From positions 328,010 to 392,009 of the forward strand of contig KZ627159.1 of NCBI GenBank assembly GCA_002917775.1: a stretch of DNA of 64,000 nucleotides, read 5' to 3'. A program made the translations under genes and the position numbers. Of the stretch, positions 10,453 to 21,766 are shown piece after piece. A model generated the notes under the pieces. It was not told where the DNA came from, did no database searches, and worked only from the letters and a program-made list of their open reading frames with translations. Source of the stretch: Glaciozyma antarctica PI12. Taxonomy: Eukaryota; Basidiomycota; Microbotryomycetes; Kriegeriales; Camptobasidiaceae. How positions within the stretch are numbered: the first letter of the stretch is position 1; each line of letters begins with the position of its first letter.

Positions 10453-13400
10453 CTACACGGTCGCGTCGTCCGGACCGAACGTGGCCGCGAACAACGAGTC
10501 GTCGGACAAGTGCGTCGACACCGTTTCGTAGACGTGCAGAAGGAGGCGAGGGAACCGTGTCGTGAAGTACGAGAGGAACCCGCCTGGGAGGTCGCCGAGT
10601 TGGGTCCGAACGGATTCGGGGAGGTCTTGGTAGTGGTGCTTCTGCACTCGCAAAGACGCGTTAGTTTATCCTTAAGCGAATGACGGGAGAGAAAGCGTAC
10701 CTTGTTCCTCAGCACACGCAGCAAGTCCCTCACGCTCGTCCCGTCGTACTTGCGGTACTTGCCCAGATTCTCCAGCAAGCTCCGATCGATCGCCTTCTGC
10801 CAGTCGTCGCCAACAATCTCCTTCGCCCCGCTTTCGAGCGAGACGAGCGTAGGTGTTGGAGGGTCGCGGTCCATGATCTCGAACCGGTCCGAGGCGTCGC
10901 AGATGAAGAGGAGGCGTTTTTGAGCGTTCCAGAAGAACGGATGGAGGAGGACCGCTTCGGCGGAGGGACTGCGACGAGCAGTGAGGTCAGTCGTTAGAAC
11001 AGGAGCAAGCGAGAAAGCGAACGAACCGTTCTCGAGGGTCCGTCGCGACCATCCGCGTAATGAGGTCCTGCACCTCGAGCGCCTCCTCGCCTAGGCCGTC
11101 GAGTCGCTCGAGCGAGACCTTGCCTCGAAGGATGTTCATCTCGCGCTCGTACCTCCCTCCGAACGGGTGTTCGCCGCCCGTAAGGACGTAGTAGAAGATG
11201 CACCCGAGCGAGAAGATGTCGATCGACCTCGTCAGGCGCATCGCTGGATCCGCGTTCGTTCCCGACCCATTCGAGGGGTTCCCATGTCTCGAATCGACCG
11301 TGCTGCTCGAGGGCGTCCCTCCTGCTCCGGCGTTCGGGTCGACCTGCCCTCGTAGGACCTCGGGTGCGCGGTACCCGAACGAACCGGCGGCGTGGTTGAC
11401 CGTTTGCTGGAACGAGCTCTCGTCCATGTCGAGCTTCTTGCAGAGCCCAAAGTCGGAGATGAGCATTCGGACGCCACCGTGCTTGGACGTCGAGACGAGG
11501 ATGTTCTGCGGCTTGATGTCGCGGTGGACGATCTTGAGCTTGTGGAGGTGGCGAATCCCGCCAGTGATTTGTCGCAAGGCGCGTTTTGGTTCGAGGTCGC
11601 GTACGAGGTCGGGGAAGGCGAGGGGTTGGTCGATGAGGTCGTAGAGGGAGGCGGGGCAGAGCTCGAGGGCGATGTAGAGGAACGTGTCGCGCTGCTCTTT
11701 GCAGAAATAGCGGATCACATGAGGGTGGTCGTCGGACTCTTGAAGGAGGGCGACTTCGTGTGTGGCGATGGTGACGAAGTCCTTGAGAAGACGCTTGACG
11801 GCGACGGCGCGACCTTGGAACTCGCCGCGAAGAACGACCGTTCCGTGAGAGCCGTATCCTGCGCGCGAGAGTCGTTAGCAGTCATCTTGAAAAGCTCACA
11901 CGGAGCTGAACGCACCGAGGATAGTCTCCGAGACGGACAGTCCTCCGATGAGATGGGGGGTCCGCAACGACTACCACCTCTCCCTCACTCGCCTCCTCCT
12001 TGACCTCGACATCCGCCAGCGAGATCCCACTCAGCTCCTTATCCATCCCGTCCCCCTCCGCAAAGAGCACGACCGGCGTCATCTCCTCAATCTTAGGTCC
12101 CTTCTTCGTCTTCTTCCCCCGCCGTCTCCGTCCCTTCTTCTTCGGCGTCCCATCCATCCCCTCCTTTGCCTCGGCGTCACTCTCCCCCTCTCCATCGTCG
12201 CCTCCTTCGTCTACCGGAGGAAGAGGAGGAAGCTCCTTTGATGCGCCGAGGAGCGGGGGCGATGACGAAAGGCTCGGGAGGAGGGGAGGAGCGAGGAGGG
12301 GTGAGGCGGTTGATGCTGGAGGAGAGAGAGGAAGTTCTTCGAATGGTGGTAGGGAAGGGTCGATGGGCGTGGGAGGGAGGGAAGCGTCGAGCCCCGATTC
12401 AGACGCAGGACGTTTCGTTTCGAGCCACTCCTTGCCGAAAGCGCGCACCTTGGCCTCGACGGCGTGCCGCATCTTGGCGCTCCAGAGCTTGCGCGCGTAG
12501 AGGTATCCTAGAACTGCGAGGAGGAAGACGCCGAGAGTGGCGGAGTTGCCGGTGGAGAGGTCGCGGAGGGGAGTCGAGAGGGAGGCGAGGATGGAGGAGT
12601 GGTTCGGGGTGTGCGGGGTCGGAGCGCGCGTCGAGGAGGTCGGAAGAGTGGGGGTAGAGGAGGGAGGGGCGGCGTCGATGCCGAGAACTTCGGTGGGAGG
12701 GTCGATGTGGTTGTCGAGGCTCTCGCTGACGGGGGCGAGCAGTTGGTGCCGACCGAGAATGCACTTGACGCCTCGACAGACGCCAGCTTCTGGCTGATCC
12801 GGATCTGTGTCGCTCTCCTCCTCTCCCTCTCCCGCGTCGATTCCCTCCGCCGCTCCCTCGACTCCATTGACCGGCGCGAATGCGATGAGCGGGAAGTTGT
12901 CACTGCTCATCGCAAAGAGGTCGCCGTCGATGCTGCCGATAAACGCCGCGTCGGGGAGGACCTGCAGCTTGCGGAAGTCTTGAGGAAGCCCGTCGACGGG
13001 AAGCGGGTGGGGCTGCTCGAGCATGATTGGTTGTGCCGTTTCGCCCTTGTCCGGTCCGTTCGGCGGGATCGCGATGTCGAAGACGGAGACGACGGGAACG
13101 TCGAAGGCGATGTCCCATTGGATCCCCGTCACGCCGGGGAGGAAGCAAATGAGGGAGCCTTCGTGCGTCGGTTGGTGGTAGCGGTCGTCCGGGGTGCGAG
13201 TCCATTGAGATTGGAGGGAGGTGCCGAGGGAGGAGGAGGAGTAGGTCGTATAGCTGAGGGTTTGAAGAAGAGAAGCCGACGCCTTGGAGTAGATGGAGAG
13301 GTGGTACTCTGCGTCGCAATCAGCACCGACTCACGCACTCGCACAGCGAACGCAAACTCACCTGTTCTCGCCATGTACAAAAGGTCTTCCGGTCTCCTCG

Positions 13401-14293
13401 AGATCTCGTCGTCGCACTCCTCCTCCGTCCTCACCCTCCCCTCCTTCCTCGCATCCCACTCGCACCACCCCGCCGTACTCCCAAACACTCCGACCAACCT
13501 CCCCGTCCTCAGATCCACGCCGACGAGCTTGGTATCCTTGCTCGCGACAAACATCCTCGATGTGTCGGAGGGGAAAGTGAAGGGGGAGAGCGCGACGAGC
13601 TGCTGCATCGACAGCGGGAGCTTCTGCAGCACCCCACCAGCCGGGAGGCTCGCGTCGCGCGAATAGAGGTAGATGTCCCCCTGCGAATGTGGCTCAATCA
13701 CATAGACCTCAACTTCCTCGTCCTCGTATTCTCCAATCTCCAACAACCCCGTCTCATTCACCGAGCTCCCCCTCCCTCCCGCCGCCGCCGCCGCCGCCTT
13801 CCTCCCCATTCCTCGCACCAACGGTCCTCCGAGCGCTTCCCCCCGCTCGCACCCTCCTCTCCCGCTCCTCCTTCGTGTTCCCGCCCAATGCTACCCCTCC
13901 ATCATCGTGCAGCGTCCAGACCCACTGCCCGGTCGCCCGCTTGAGCGCATGGACATGCCCGTCCACCGTCACCGCCAGGACGATAGGGGAGAGCGTGAGG
14001 TCTTCGATAGCTGGTTCGGCATATGGGTTGTGCCCGTCTTCGAGAGGGGGAGAGGGGAGGGGCGTGCGGGCGTTGAACCGGAAACTGGCTATTTCGTTTG
14101 GGAGGGTATGCCGTTTCGAGGGGTAGGGCGGAGAGGGCGGAGCGGGTTGGAGGTCAACGAAGGGAGGTGGTGAAGGTGCTGAGGGGCGTTGCGAGGGGGC
14201 GAGATGGGGAGATGGAGAGAGTGTACCGACGAGGATGAAGAGAGTGTACCGCCGAGCGAAAGAAGGTTGTGGTTGGGGCGGCGGCTGGGGCAT
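10453..14293 (-). CDS. IRE1: IRE1 unfolded-protein-response kinase/endoribonuclease
   Basis: IRE1 is the ER transmembrane sensor that splices the HAC1/XBP1-type mRNA. The N-terminal half is luminal and starts MPQPPPQPQPSFARR at 14293. It contains beta-propeller-like stretches such as LAVTVDGHVHALKRATGQWV, TSRMFVASKDTKLVGVDLRT and LYMARTGEFAF. A transmembrane helix (ATLGVFLLAVLGYLYARKLW) precedes a basic/acidic linker. The kinase has HRDIKPQNILVS (catalytic loop), DFGLCKK (metal site) and GSFGYRAPEVLRG (activation segment). The KEN nuclease includes YRKYDGTSVRDLLRVLRNK, spliced to KHHYQDLPESVRTQLGDL and FTTRFPRLLLHVYETV, very like yeast Ire1. It ends DDATV, stop at 10453-10455. Introns are short. 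The family call is very secure. The HAC1 target is not in this window. Confidence 0.95.
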
Positions 14294-14597
14294 GGCTGAA
14301 AGGACTGGCAGAGCAGCCCAGAGCGCTCCTCCTTATATCAAAGAGGTCGTGTCGCGATGAAGGGAGGTGTTTGGTGGAAGCCAAACTGGGGGGAAGCCCA
14401 ACTTGCTGAGCGAAGGTGTGCCCCGCCCGAACGGCGCAGTCGAGGTGCTTTCGGCTCTTTCGACTGGAGCCAGCGCACTTTCGCAAGATTCACAAAGGCA
14501 ATCAAGCACGATTGGCAAGGGATCTGGAAGAGCTGCCCCTTCTGAGCCTGCTGCTCCGCGTGCTCGCCTTCTCCGCGGGTCAGCTCATTCAGGTCCA

Positions 14598-15428
14598 TTA
14601 CACTACTCCAAAGAACAGCACCCAGTTGCCCATATTCGTCGGAATCTTCTCCTTCAGCTTCCACCCAAGCTCCTCTGCGATGGTCGCCAGCTCCTCGACG
14701 TTCCGAAGCCCGAGCCTCTCCCCACCAGGTCGCGCGCGAATCATCTCATCGAACTGGAGTGTGAGCGATCAGTCGTAGCTCTCAGAGTAGGTTAGGACAC
14801 TCACCTTCTCGTCCCCAGGAGAGAAGAAGCCCTCAGTGGAACGGAAAGGGCCGTACACCGCAAACACGCCATGATCCTTGCTGACGACCTCGCCGAACTG
14901 CTTGAACATCGCTCGAGGGCCTTCAGGGCTGGCAAACACGCGAAGTTAGCATCAAACGCATCCCTTCGCCCATTCAAGAACTCACAAGGGCACCATATGG
15001 AGGAAGTTGGCACCGACGACCACATCGAATCTCCCCTTCGTCCCCACCTCCAGCGCGCTCCAATCCTCCTCCTCGAAGATGTCCAGCACCCTCGCCGGAG
15101 CAACGTTCTCCACTCCACTCTCCTTGACCGTCGCCTCGATCTCCAGCACGCCAAACTCGTCCGCCTCCGTCGGTTGAAGCGCGAGATCGGGGAACGCCTT
15201 GGCGTAAGCTGCTACGTGCACGCCCTGGCCGGATGCGAGTTCCAAGACGCGGTGGGTTGTGGGGAAGGAGAAGAGGGGGCTGAGGATGGGGAGGAGGAAG
15301 GCCACGTTCCGAGAGGAAACGCCGCTGATGGTGTGGGGTTAGATGCGTCTGGCGAGGGAGGAGGGAGTGACTCACGGTGCGCCTAGCTGCACGAGCGTTG
15401 AAGGGTACTTGGGAGGAGGTGCTGTCAT
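14598..15428 (-). CDS. DUF938-family SAM-dependent methyltransferase
   Basis: This is a small predicted methyltransferase of the DUF938/METTL26 type; the substrate is unknown. Exon 1 (15428-15376) encodes MTAPPPKYPSTLVQLGAP. After an intron ending at 15325 it continues GVSSRNVAFLLPILSPLF. The SAM-binding motif I is HRVLELASGQGVHVAAYAKA; the acidic residues after LQPTEADEF fit motif II. FDVVVGANFLHMVP matches the family motif at the end of strand 4. Later exons give FKQFGEVVSKDHGVFAVYGP and GLRNVEELATIAEELGWKL, ending NMGNWVLFFGVV with TAA at 14598-14600. The length of about 220-230 residues fits the family. It lies upstream of, and on the same strand as, IRE1; no functional tie is implied. 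Confidence 0.85.
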
Positions 15429-15837
15429 GTCCTTTGTCGTTCGAGCAGCGTGTGGTGAGACTCGAGAGGGAGAGAGCTGACTGTCGAGCTGACTCCCAGC
15501 TGAGACGTGCGGGTGTAGACCTCTCGCTTCAAAACTGTCTGCGCTTTGTACGGGATGGTCCTGTTGTTCTGTAGACCCGAAGCCTGCTGGCTTTGCTCGT
15601 AGTCTGTCCCCAGGTCAGCGTGGCTGCCTCGCATTCAATCTCCGCGGAAGTGATCGAGAATGTCTCACTTTACCTGGTCGCCGCTCGCCGTCCACCTCCC
15701 CTCTTCCACGACGGCGACCTTCCAACACGGTCTTCTTCTTCCCCTCAGCAAGCCTCAGACCTTCGTCCGGTCACCAGAGCCTCCAGCCCACCCATCCTCA
15801 GCTTCCTTCCGCTCTCTCTCTCTCAATCAGGATCAAC
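15429..15837. other. Divergent promoter region, methyltransferase / START protein
   Basis: This is a 409-base divergent spacer. The right half is pyrimidine-rich (CTCTCTCTCTC near 15810-15825), a common leader feature upstream of start codons here. No gene is supported. Confidence 0.5.
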
Positions 15838-18734
15838 ATGTCATCGAGGTCCCGCGCCGCTTCCAGCGGAGACTCGCAGTTCGAGTACGACAGTCAGTGG
15901 GATGGCGAAGACTCAGCTGTAAGTCAGGCCTCGTCCACCGCACCAGAGCAGTCGCAGCTCGAGCGCTCTCCTTGGCGCACCTTTCCCGCCATCTTTGCTG
16001 ACCCCGTCCAGTACCAGTACGACTACTACTATGACGAGGAAGACTCCGTCGAGCCCGCACCCTCGTCCGGGCGCCGCCCCTCTGTCTACTCCACGAACGG
16101 GGGCGATGACTTTGACGCCCACCTTGCCTCCGCCGACCGCGCCATGGCGACTCTTCAGACGCTGCACACTACGCAGGCGAGCAGCTGGAAGCGCGCGCTC
16201 AAACACAAGAGCGGAGTCGTCGTCTACGTTAGCAAGTCGAAGAGCTCTACTGGAACGGGCAAGAAGGGAGACCACAACGCGCCCGTGTTCAAGGGCGAGC
16301 ACGAGATCAAGGGCTTTGGACCCGCAGCGGTCTTCGGAGTCGTAGGGACGAGGAAGCTTTGGGATGACTGGTGTGTTGAGGTTCCTTGGGTTCAGGACTA
16401 CGAAAGCTACGACTAACGCACCTCGCCCTGCAGGTACAAGGTTCGCACGAGCGACGTTCCTACCAGGCGAGCTCGCAGCTAACTCCTTGCGACTGATTGC
16501 AGGAAGGAAACCTCGTCGAGAACCTCTCCGACACCTCGTCTTTGACCTACATGTGCATGAAGGGAATCGCTGGCACTTCGTAAGTTCCCCCTCTCCTCCC
16601 TCGTCCGAAACCGCACTCACAGCTTCCTCTCCAGGACCCGCGACCTCTCCCTCGTCGAGAAGGTAGCCGGTAACGCGACTGGAACGATCCTCTTCGTCTC
16701 GACCTCGGTCGTGACACCCAAAGTCCCCCGCGTCGCCGGCCGCGTGCGAGCGAGCATCGCTCTGAACGGATGGGTCCTCGAGCCTATCGACGGCGGAACT
16801 CGCGTCACCTACTACCTCCACGTCAACGTCAAGACGTTCATCCCCGCTTTCGCAGCCGTCAAGTACCTCGTACATCCTTCCCTTCGCCCTCCTTGCTCTC
16901 GCTAACGTCTTCACTTTACAGGCCCGTCGCCCGACCTGCATTTCCAAAATCAACGACTACCTCCAGTCCCACGGCTCCCCTCCTATGGCAGGCCCTGAGG
17001 CGACCCCCGAATCGGACGTCGTCGTCGCTCCTCGTCGTCGCCGCATGTCGACCTCGTCCAAGCAGTCAGGCCGCTCTGCGCGCTCCGGTCGCTCCGAGGC
17101 TTCGGGCGCTTCGGCGGTCGGAGGACTTCCTCAGCACGTTCAGCCGAACGAGGATGCGTCGAGCTTTGCGGAGCTGCAAAAGGCGCAGAAGTTGTTCAAG
17201 GCGATCTTGGCCGTCGACGAGAGTCAATGGACCGTCGCGCATGATCACAAGCAGAGCAAGATTTGGATGAAGAAGAGGGATGGTGATCTCCTTCCCATCG
17301 TCAAGGGGGAGGCTCTTATCGAGGGAGTTACGACCGAGCAGGCCTTGGGCACGATTTTGAGTGGTGCGGCGAGGAAGGATTGTGAGTCGCTGCTTTCTCG
17401 TCGAGCGAGGAGCTGGGAGCTAATTCTCGTTCGGTGCAGGGGACACTCGCTTCCAGGGCATCAAGAACATCAACCTCGACAACGCGTTCGACCAGGGCAT
17501 CTTTGTCGAGTCGCACAAGGCCGTCTTCCCCACCCTTGGGTACGTCCCTTCTCGCCCGTTTCTTTCAACCTCGCTAACCTCCTCCCAGCCCTCGCCACTA
17601 CATCATCGCGCGCGGCGTCGACCGGGACGACACGACGACCGACAACGGGCGAATTCTCCTCGTCTCTCGCTCGATCAAGTCGGACGTCGCCTCTCCCCGC
17701 GATTCGACCAAAGGCCAGATGGACATCTCCGGCTGGCTACTCGAAAACCACAACGACAACTCGGTCAAGATCACGCACGTCTCGCAGCTGGACGTCAAGG
17801 AGGAGCTCAAGCCTTTCGTGTTCAAGATCCTCGCGAGCGAGATGGCGCGCGCGCCGCGCGAGGTAGCGGAGTTCGTGGATGACTGGGGTTATGCGCCGTT
17901 CTTCTTGAGGTGGGGAGATGGGCCGGCGGAGTTGGAGGGGGATCAGGAGGGGGATTTGAAGCAGGGGAAGATGGTGTTCCGTATCGGGGGAGGAGGACAG
18001 GGAACGATGGCGAACGGGCAGCAGAAGTGCTGGCTCCAGTGGAGTGGTACGTTCTTCCTCTCTTTCGTATGCGCAGGAACTGACCCCGTTCCTGTACGCG
18101 CGTAATAGAAAAGATGTACGAACGAGGCCTCAACATCTCCCTCGAACCCGAAAGCGTCGCCACCGTTTCGAAAGTCGAAGGCCTCGCTCGCACCGCCGAA
18201 TTCATCTGGTCCGCCGACGTCAAAGACGGCGCGACCGTCACTCTCACGCGCGGGAACGGCGATGGCGCAGAGGACTTGTACTTTGATGGCGAGTTCCTCG
18301 ATAGGACGGTTGGGATGGAGAGGGCGGCGAATGGGGGAGCGGGGATGCGGAAGCCGAAGGTGGTTAAGATGCAGTGCCGGCGGCGACGAAGACGAATGGC
18401 GAAGACGAATGGCGTTTCGGCGGAACCTGCTAGGCCCAAGGTCCGTTCCCTCTCTCCTCCGCTTCTCCAGAGCTAAGCTGACCCTCGCACGCAGGTCAAC
18501 GGAATCTTTCCCCTCGCCGCTGTAGCCGCCACCACCTCTCGTTCCACCGCCGCCCCCGCACCTCAAGCCGCCGTCGCTTCCTCGTCGGTCGCAGGAACGG
18601 AGCAGGCGATTCGCACGGGATACCCCGAGGACGCGTGCTTGATCATCTCCAAGGATCTCTACTTTACGCGCTCGCAGTGCGTCTTTATGGGGGGCATTGT
18701 GGCGGCGGCGTACCTGTGGGGCAAGTTGGCGTGA
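15838..18734 (+). CDS. Tail-anchored protein with two START-like lipid-binding domains
   Basis: START domains form a cavity that binds sterols or other lipids, so a lipid-transfer or lipid-sensing role at a membrane is likely; the ligand is unknown. Exon 1 (15838-15918) encodes MSSRSRAASSGDSQFEYDS, then an acidic Tyr-rich stretch. START-like domain 1 runs from ASADRAMATLQTLHTTQASS through FKGEHEIKGFGPAAVFGVV, RKLWDDW, RDLSLVEKVAGNATGTILF and GWVLEPIDGGTRVTYYLHV. A Ser/Arg-rich linker follows. START-like domain 2 runs from LFKAILAVDESQWTVAHDHK through GRILLVSRSIKSDV and DISGWLLENHNDNSVKITHV. A further beta-rich segment (KMYERGLNISLEPES) and a Lys/Arg-rich patch precede the C-terminal hydrophobic anchor (CVFMGGIVAAAYLWGKLA), stop 18732-18734. 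At least nine introns were seen. Domain class is by pattern, not search. Confidence 0.82.
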
Positions 18735-19032
18735 GGGAGGGAGGAATTTTGCGAAAACGTGTTTATACTTATTGGATGCTTGTCACCGAACCCACACTCT
18801 CTTTCTCCCTACACCTTGTACTACTGAACGTGCTCTAAATAACTATCGTTGAACCCATTCGAGGCGAGAGATTCAGCCCGGGATGCAAGTCGGAGCGAAG
18901 TTCGAACCTTGCGAAGGTGTTTCGCTGCTCGCTCGCGCTCGACACACTCTCTTTCGACACAAGATCCGGCGGCAACGCTTGTATCGTGCAACAACAAGAA
19001 AAAATGTGCTCCATCCTCCTCGCAGATCCCCT

Positions 19033-20303
19033 CTACTCCCTCCCAATCTCAACTCCCTGCAACCAACCCCCGACTCCATCCACCCCCACTCCCCTCAAGC
19101 TCTCCCTCCTAACCCTCTCACTCCTCCCCTCCACCCCAACGCCCAACAACACCTCCTCGAACGCCTTCTCCAACCTCCCAATCCTTACCTCATTACTCCT
19201 CATCCTCAAATTCGCCTGCCTCAAAAGGTAGCTCAAATAAGAAGGCGGTACGAGCATCCTATACGCCGCCATCGTCGGTCGTTCCACCGGATCTCCTCCC
19301 CTCGTTCCACCCGTACTCCCTCTCCGTCCCTCCAAACTCGCCGGAGATCCCCAAGGCGCCGGCACCGCCACTCTGACCGCAATCGGGCAATCAAGGTTCA
19401 TAGACGACGAACGAATAGCGAGGTTCGAGCGACGGCAGGCGGAGAAAGCTTCTGAGGTGGTGGGGGTCGGGATGGGGTGGGAGAGGGAGGGGAGGGCGGA
19501 GGAGGGGGGGAGGAGGCCTGAGTGCGCGTGGCCGGTGCGGAGGGCGGCGTGGAGGAGGGGGAGAGAGGTGGTGGGGGAGGATGAAGTGATGTGGAGGACC
19601 ATGGCCTCGAATTTGAATGAAACTGCGTGGAGCGGGGGTGAGTAGGTGCAGGGAGAGAGGGGGAGGGGACGAACCGACGCCGCCGAGGTCGCGGTCGTGC
19701 AAGTGGTCTTCGAAGGTTTCGTCGTCGGTTAAAGGCGCTTCGTCCTCGTAGGGAATTAGAAGTGCGTTGCCGAACAGCAGCTAAGCGTGGCAGAGGGATC
19801 AGCTCGGAATTCCAGCCCAGCGCGCGCAGCATGACAAACCTTCATTACTTCGTGCTCCTCGCTAGGGACAGCGACCTGCGCAGATGCCCAACGAACACTT
19901 ATCAGCTCTTCATCCGGAATATAGAAGATAGAATCGCACGCACCTCCTCGTGACTGACAAACAGCCAGCTCCCTCCTCCCTTGCCGTTCTGCCTGCGCGA
20001 CCTCGCTTTCCCCTTGCCCTCCTCGTCGTCCTCCTCGTCGCTCCCTCCATCATCAAACACGTCCGGCTCCACTCCAACGGCATCATCATCGCACGGCGCA
20101 TAGATGACAATCCTCCCACTGCAACTGCTCGTCGTAACGTGGTCCGGCGAGGCGTTGATGAGTCGAAGAAGGTCGACGAGAGGCCGGTCTTGAGAGCCAG
20201 AGGAGGAGGGATCGCTCGTAGCTGAGATCTTCGCTTTGAGAGCGGCGAAGGAGGTTGCGGGGGCGAGATCGGGGCGAGAAGGCATCGTGGGATGAAGGGC
20301 CAT
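19033..20303 (-). CDS. TYW3: tRNA wybutosine-synthesizing protein 3 (TYW3)
   Basis: TYW3 methylates N4 of the yW-86 intermediate during wybutosine formation at position 37 of tRNA-Phe. The exon after the start reads SFAALKAKISATSDPSSSGS, then DRPLVDLLRLINASPDHVTT and SSCSGRIVIY, the family signature. GGSWLFVSHEE follows, then exons VAVPSEEHEVMK and LLFGNALLIPYEDE, joined to VSFKFEAMVLHITSSSP. The C-terminal half has NLAIRSSSMNLDCPIAV and LLRQANLRMRSNEVRIGRLE, stop at 19033-19035. I chose ATG 20303 (MALHPTMPSRPDL); ATG 20285 is equally possible. The frame stays open to an ATG at 20594, which would add 97 residues rich in Pro/Ser with a hydrophobic start. That extension is unlike the family and is probably leader sequence. 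An Asp/Glu-rich insert (DDGGSDEEDDEEGKGK) splits the SGRI and WLFVSH motifs. Confidence 0.88.
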
Positions 20304-20862
20304 CCGCGGAGGCGGCGCTTGCAGGGAAGAGGGCGTCGAGGGTGGTTGCTGAGTCGATGTAGGTGGCGCTTGGTCGTGAGGGAAGCGGAGAGGACACGGA
20401 AAGAGGTAGGACGCGTGGAAAGAAGGGAAGGGACGCGGGTCGCGTGGCGGTAGTGGCTTGGAGGGGTCGGCGGCGGCGGCGGGGAGGAGGAGGAGAGAAA
20501 GAGAGAGAGACGTTCGACTGGAGACAATCCAGATGAATCGAAGGTCGATGGGGCGGCAAACGAGAGGAAGAAAGTCAAGCAGGGAACGCGTCACCCTTGG
20601 GGAGGAATTAGAGTAGCGGCTCAGGGCGGGATCAGCCCGAGAAAGGCCAGGCTCACGACTGAGCGCGTTTCCTCAGTCGCAGCTGTGCCTGAGTATAACT
20701 TGTGCAGACGCAGACTTGGAGCAGGCGAGAAGGAGAAAGAGCGAAGTAACGAATCCCCTCCCTGGGTTGAACAGGCGGAAAGAGGTCTAGACCTTTTTCG
20801 ACGGCCCAAGGTCCTCCCTCAGCTTCCACACGCTCTGCTCCACGCCCTCTCGCGACTTTAGA
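20304..20862. other. Divergent promoter region, TYW3 / LSM2
   Basis: The left part carries the open frame upstream of TYW3 (to 20594). The remainder shows no gene. The two genes diverge from here. Confidence 0.45.
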
Positions 20863-21386
20863 ATGGTGAGCAGCTTGGTACGCGCGGGGGAGAGAGCCAC
20901 AGCTAACAGAGAACGCGGTAGCTCATCTTCAGCGTGTTCAAGACCCTCCAAGGGCAGCAAGTCACCGTCGAGCTCAAGAACGACCTCTCCATCACTGGAA
21001 CCCTCAACTCGGTAGACCAGTACGCTCCTCCTGTGCCCTCTTGTGGACTCAGCTAACTCCCAGCGCACAGGTTCCTCAACATCAAGCTCGACAACATCTC
21101 CGTTCTCGACGAGGACCGACACCCTCACATGGTCTGCTCCCTCCTCCCGCCCTCCTCCCCAAGCTGACACGCACGCACGCACGCAGGTCTCTGTGCGCAA
21201 CTGTTTTATTCGCGGATCGGTGGTGCGATACGTTCAGTTGCCCAAGGCGGCGGTGGACACGCAGTTGTTGGAGGATGCGACGAGGAGGGGTGAGTCCGTT
21301 TGCCTTTGCGCCGCGCGTGCGCGAGTGGGAGGGGAGAGCTGATGGTGCGTGTGGTTGCAGAGAGCTCAAATCAGTCGAAGCGGTAG
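20863..21386 (+). CDS. LSM2: U6 snRNA-associated Sm-like protein LSM2 (96 aa, five exons)
   Basis: LSM2 is part of the Lsm1-7 ring (mRNA decay) and the Lsm2-8 ring (U6 snRNA binding). Exon 1 is only the ATG (20863-20865); the 56-nt intron ends in GGTAG, whose TAG would be an in-frame stop if not removed. Exons 2-5 are 20922-21019, 21071-21131, 21187-21289 and 21361-21386. They give LIFSVFKTLQGQQVTVELKN, DLSITGTLNSVDQFLNIKLD and NISVLDEDRHPHM (Sm1), then VSVRNCFIRGSVVRYVQLPK (Sm2) and LLEDATRRESSNQSKR. The length and sequence closely follow yeast Lsm2 (MLFFSFFKTL..., 95 aa). The third intron contains a short CACG repeat just before its acceptor. Confidence 0.96.
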
Positions 21387-21766
21387 GAGGGGAGGAGTGC
21401 AACGCGAGGAGTGTATGTACAGGGCGCGCGTCTGTGAGGGAGGAGGAGGAGAGCTGCTTCTGTGCTTCCCTGCGTTCTTCCCTGCTCCTCCAGCTCCTCT
21501 AGCTCCTCCAGCAGCTTCGACATCAACAGTACTGCTCCACGACATCCTCCTCGAAGCCGGAACGCGGACCACCCTCGACCCCCTGCGTTTCAGAGGGCGT
21601 GCCCCAGGTATCTGCTCCCCAACCACTCTCCCATCGATATGTCACGCTCCCGCTCCGCTCAAACCCCACCTCAACCACCTCCTTCCACTCCCAACTTCTC
21701 CCGAGCGAATCTCGTAACCGCCTCCCACCGCCTCGTCTCTCTCCCTCCTCCCAACCACCTCAATCA
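21387..21766. other. LSM2 3' end and leader of the mitochondrial carrier gene
   Basis: A 380-base spacer between two genes on the same strand. The right part is strongly C/T-rich, as expected of a leader. No separate gene is supported. Confidence 0.5.

Noticed and set aside
12599-13666. Open frame of 355 codons on the plus strand
   Set aside because: It is antisense to IRE1, has no domain, and follows from GC-rich codon bias on the other strand.
15913-16953. Open frame of 346 codons on the minus strand
   Set aside because: It is antisense to the START-like protein and has no recognisable content.
20304-20594. 97-residue N-terminal extension of TYW3
   Set aside because: It is not conserved in the family and is Pro/Ser-rich; an internal ATG gives a normal TYW3 start. 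Kept only as an alternative.
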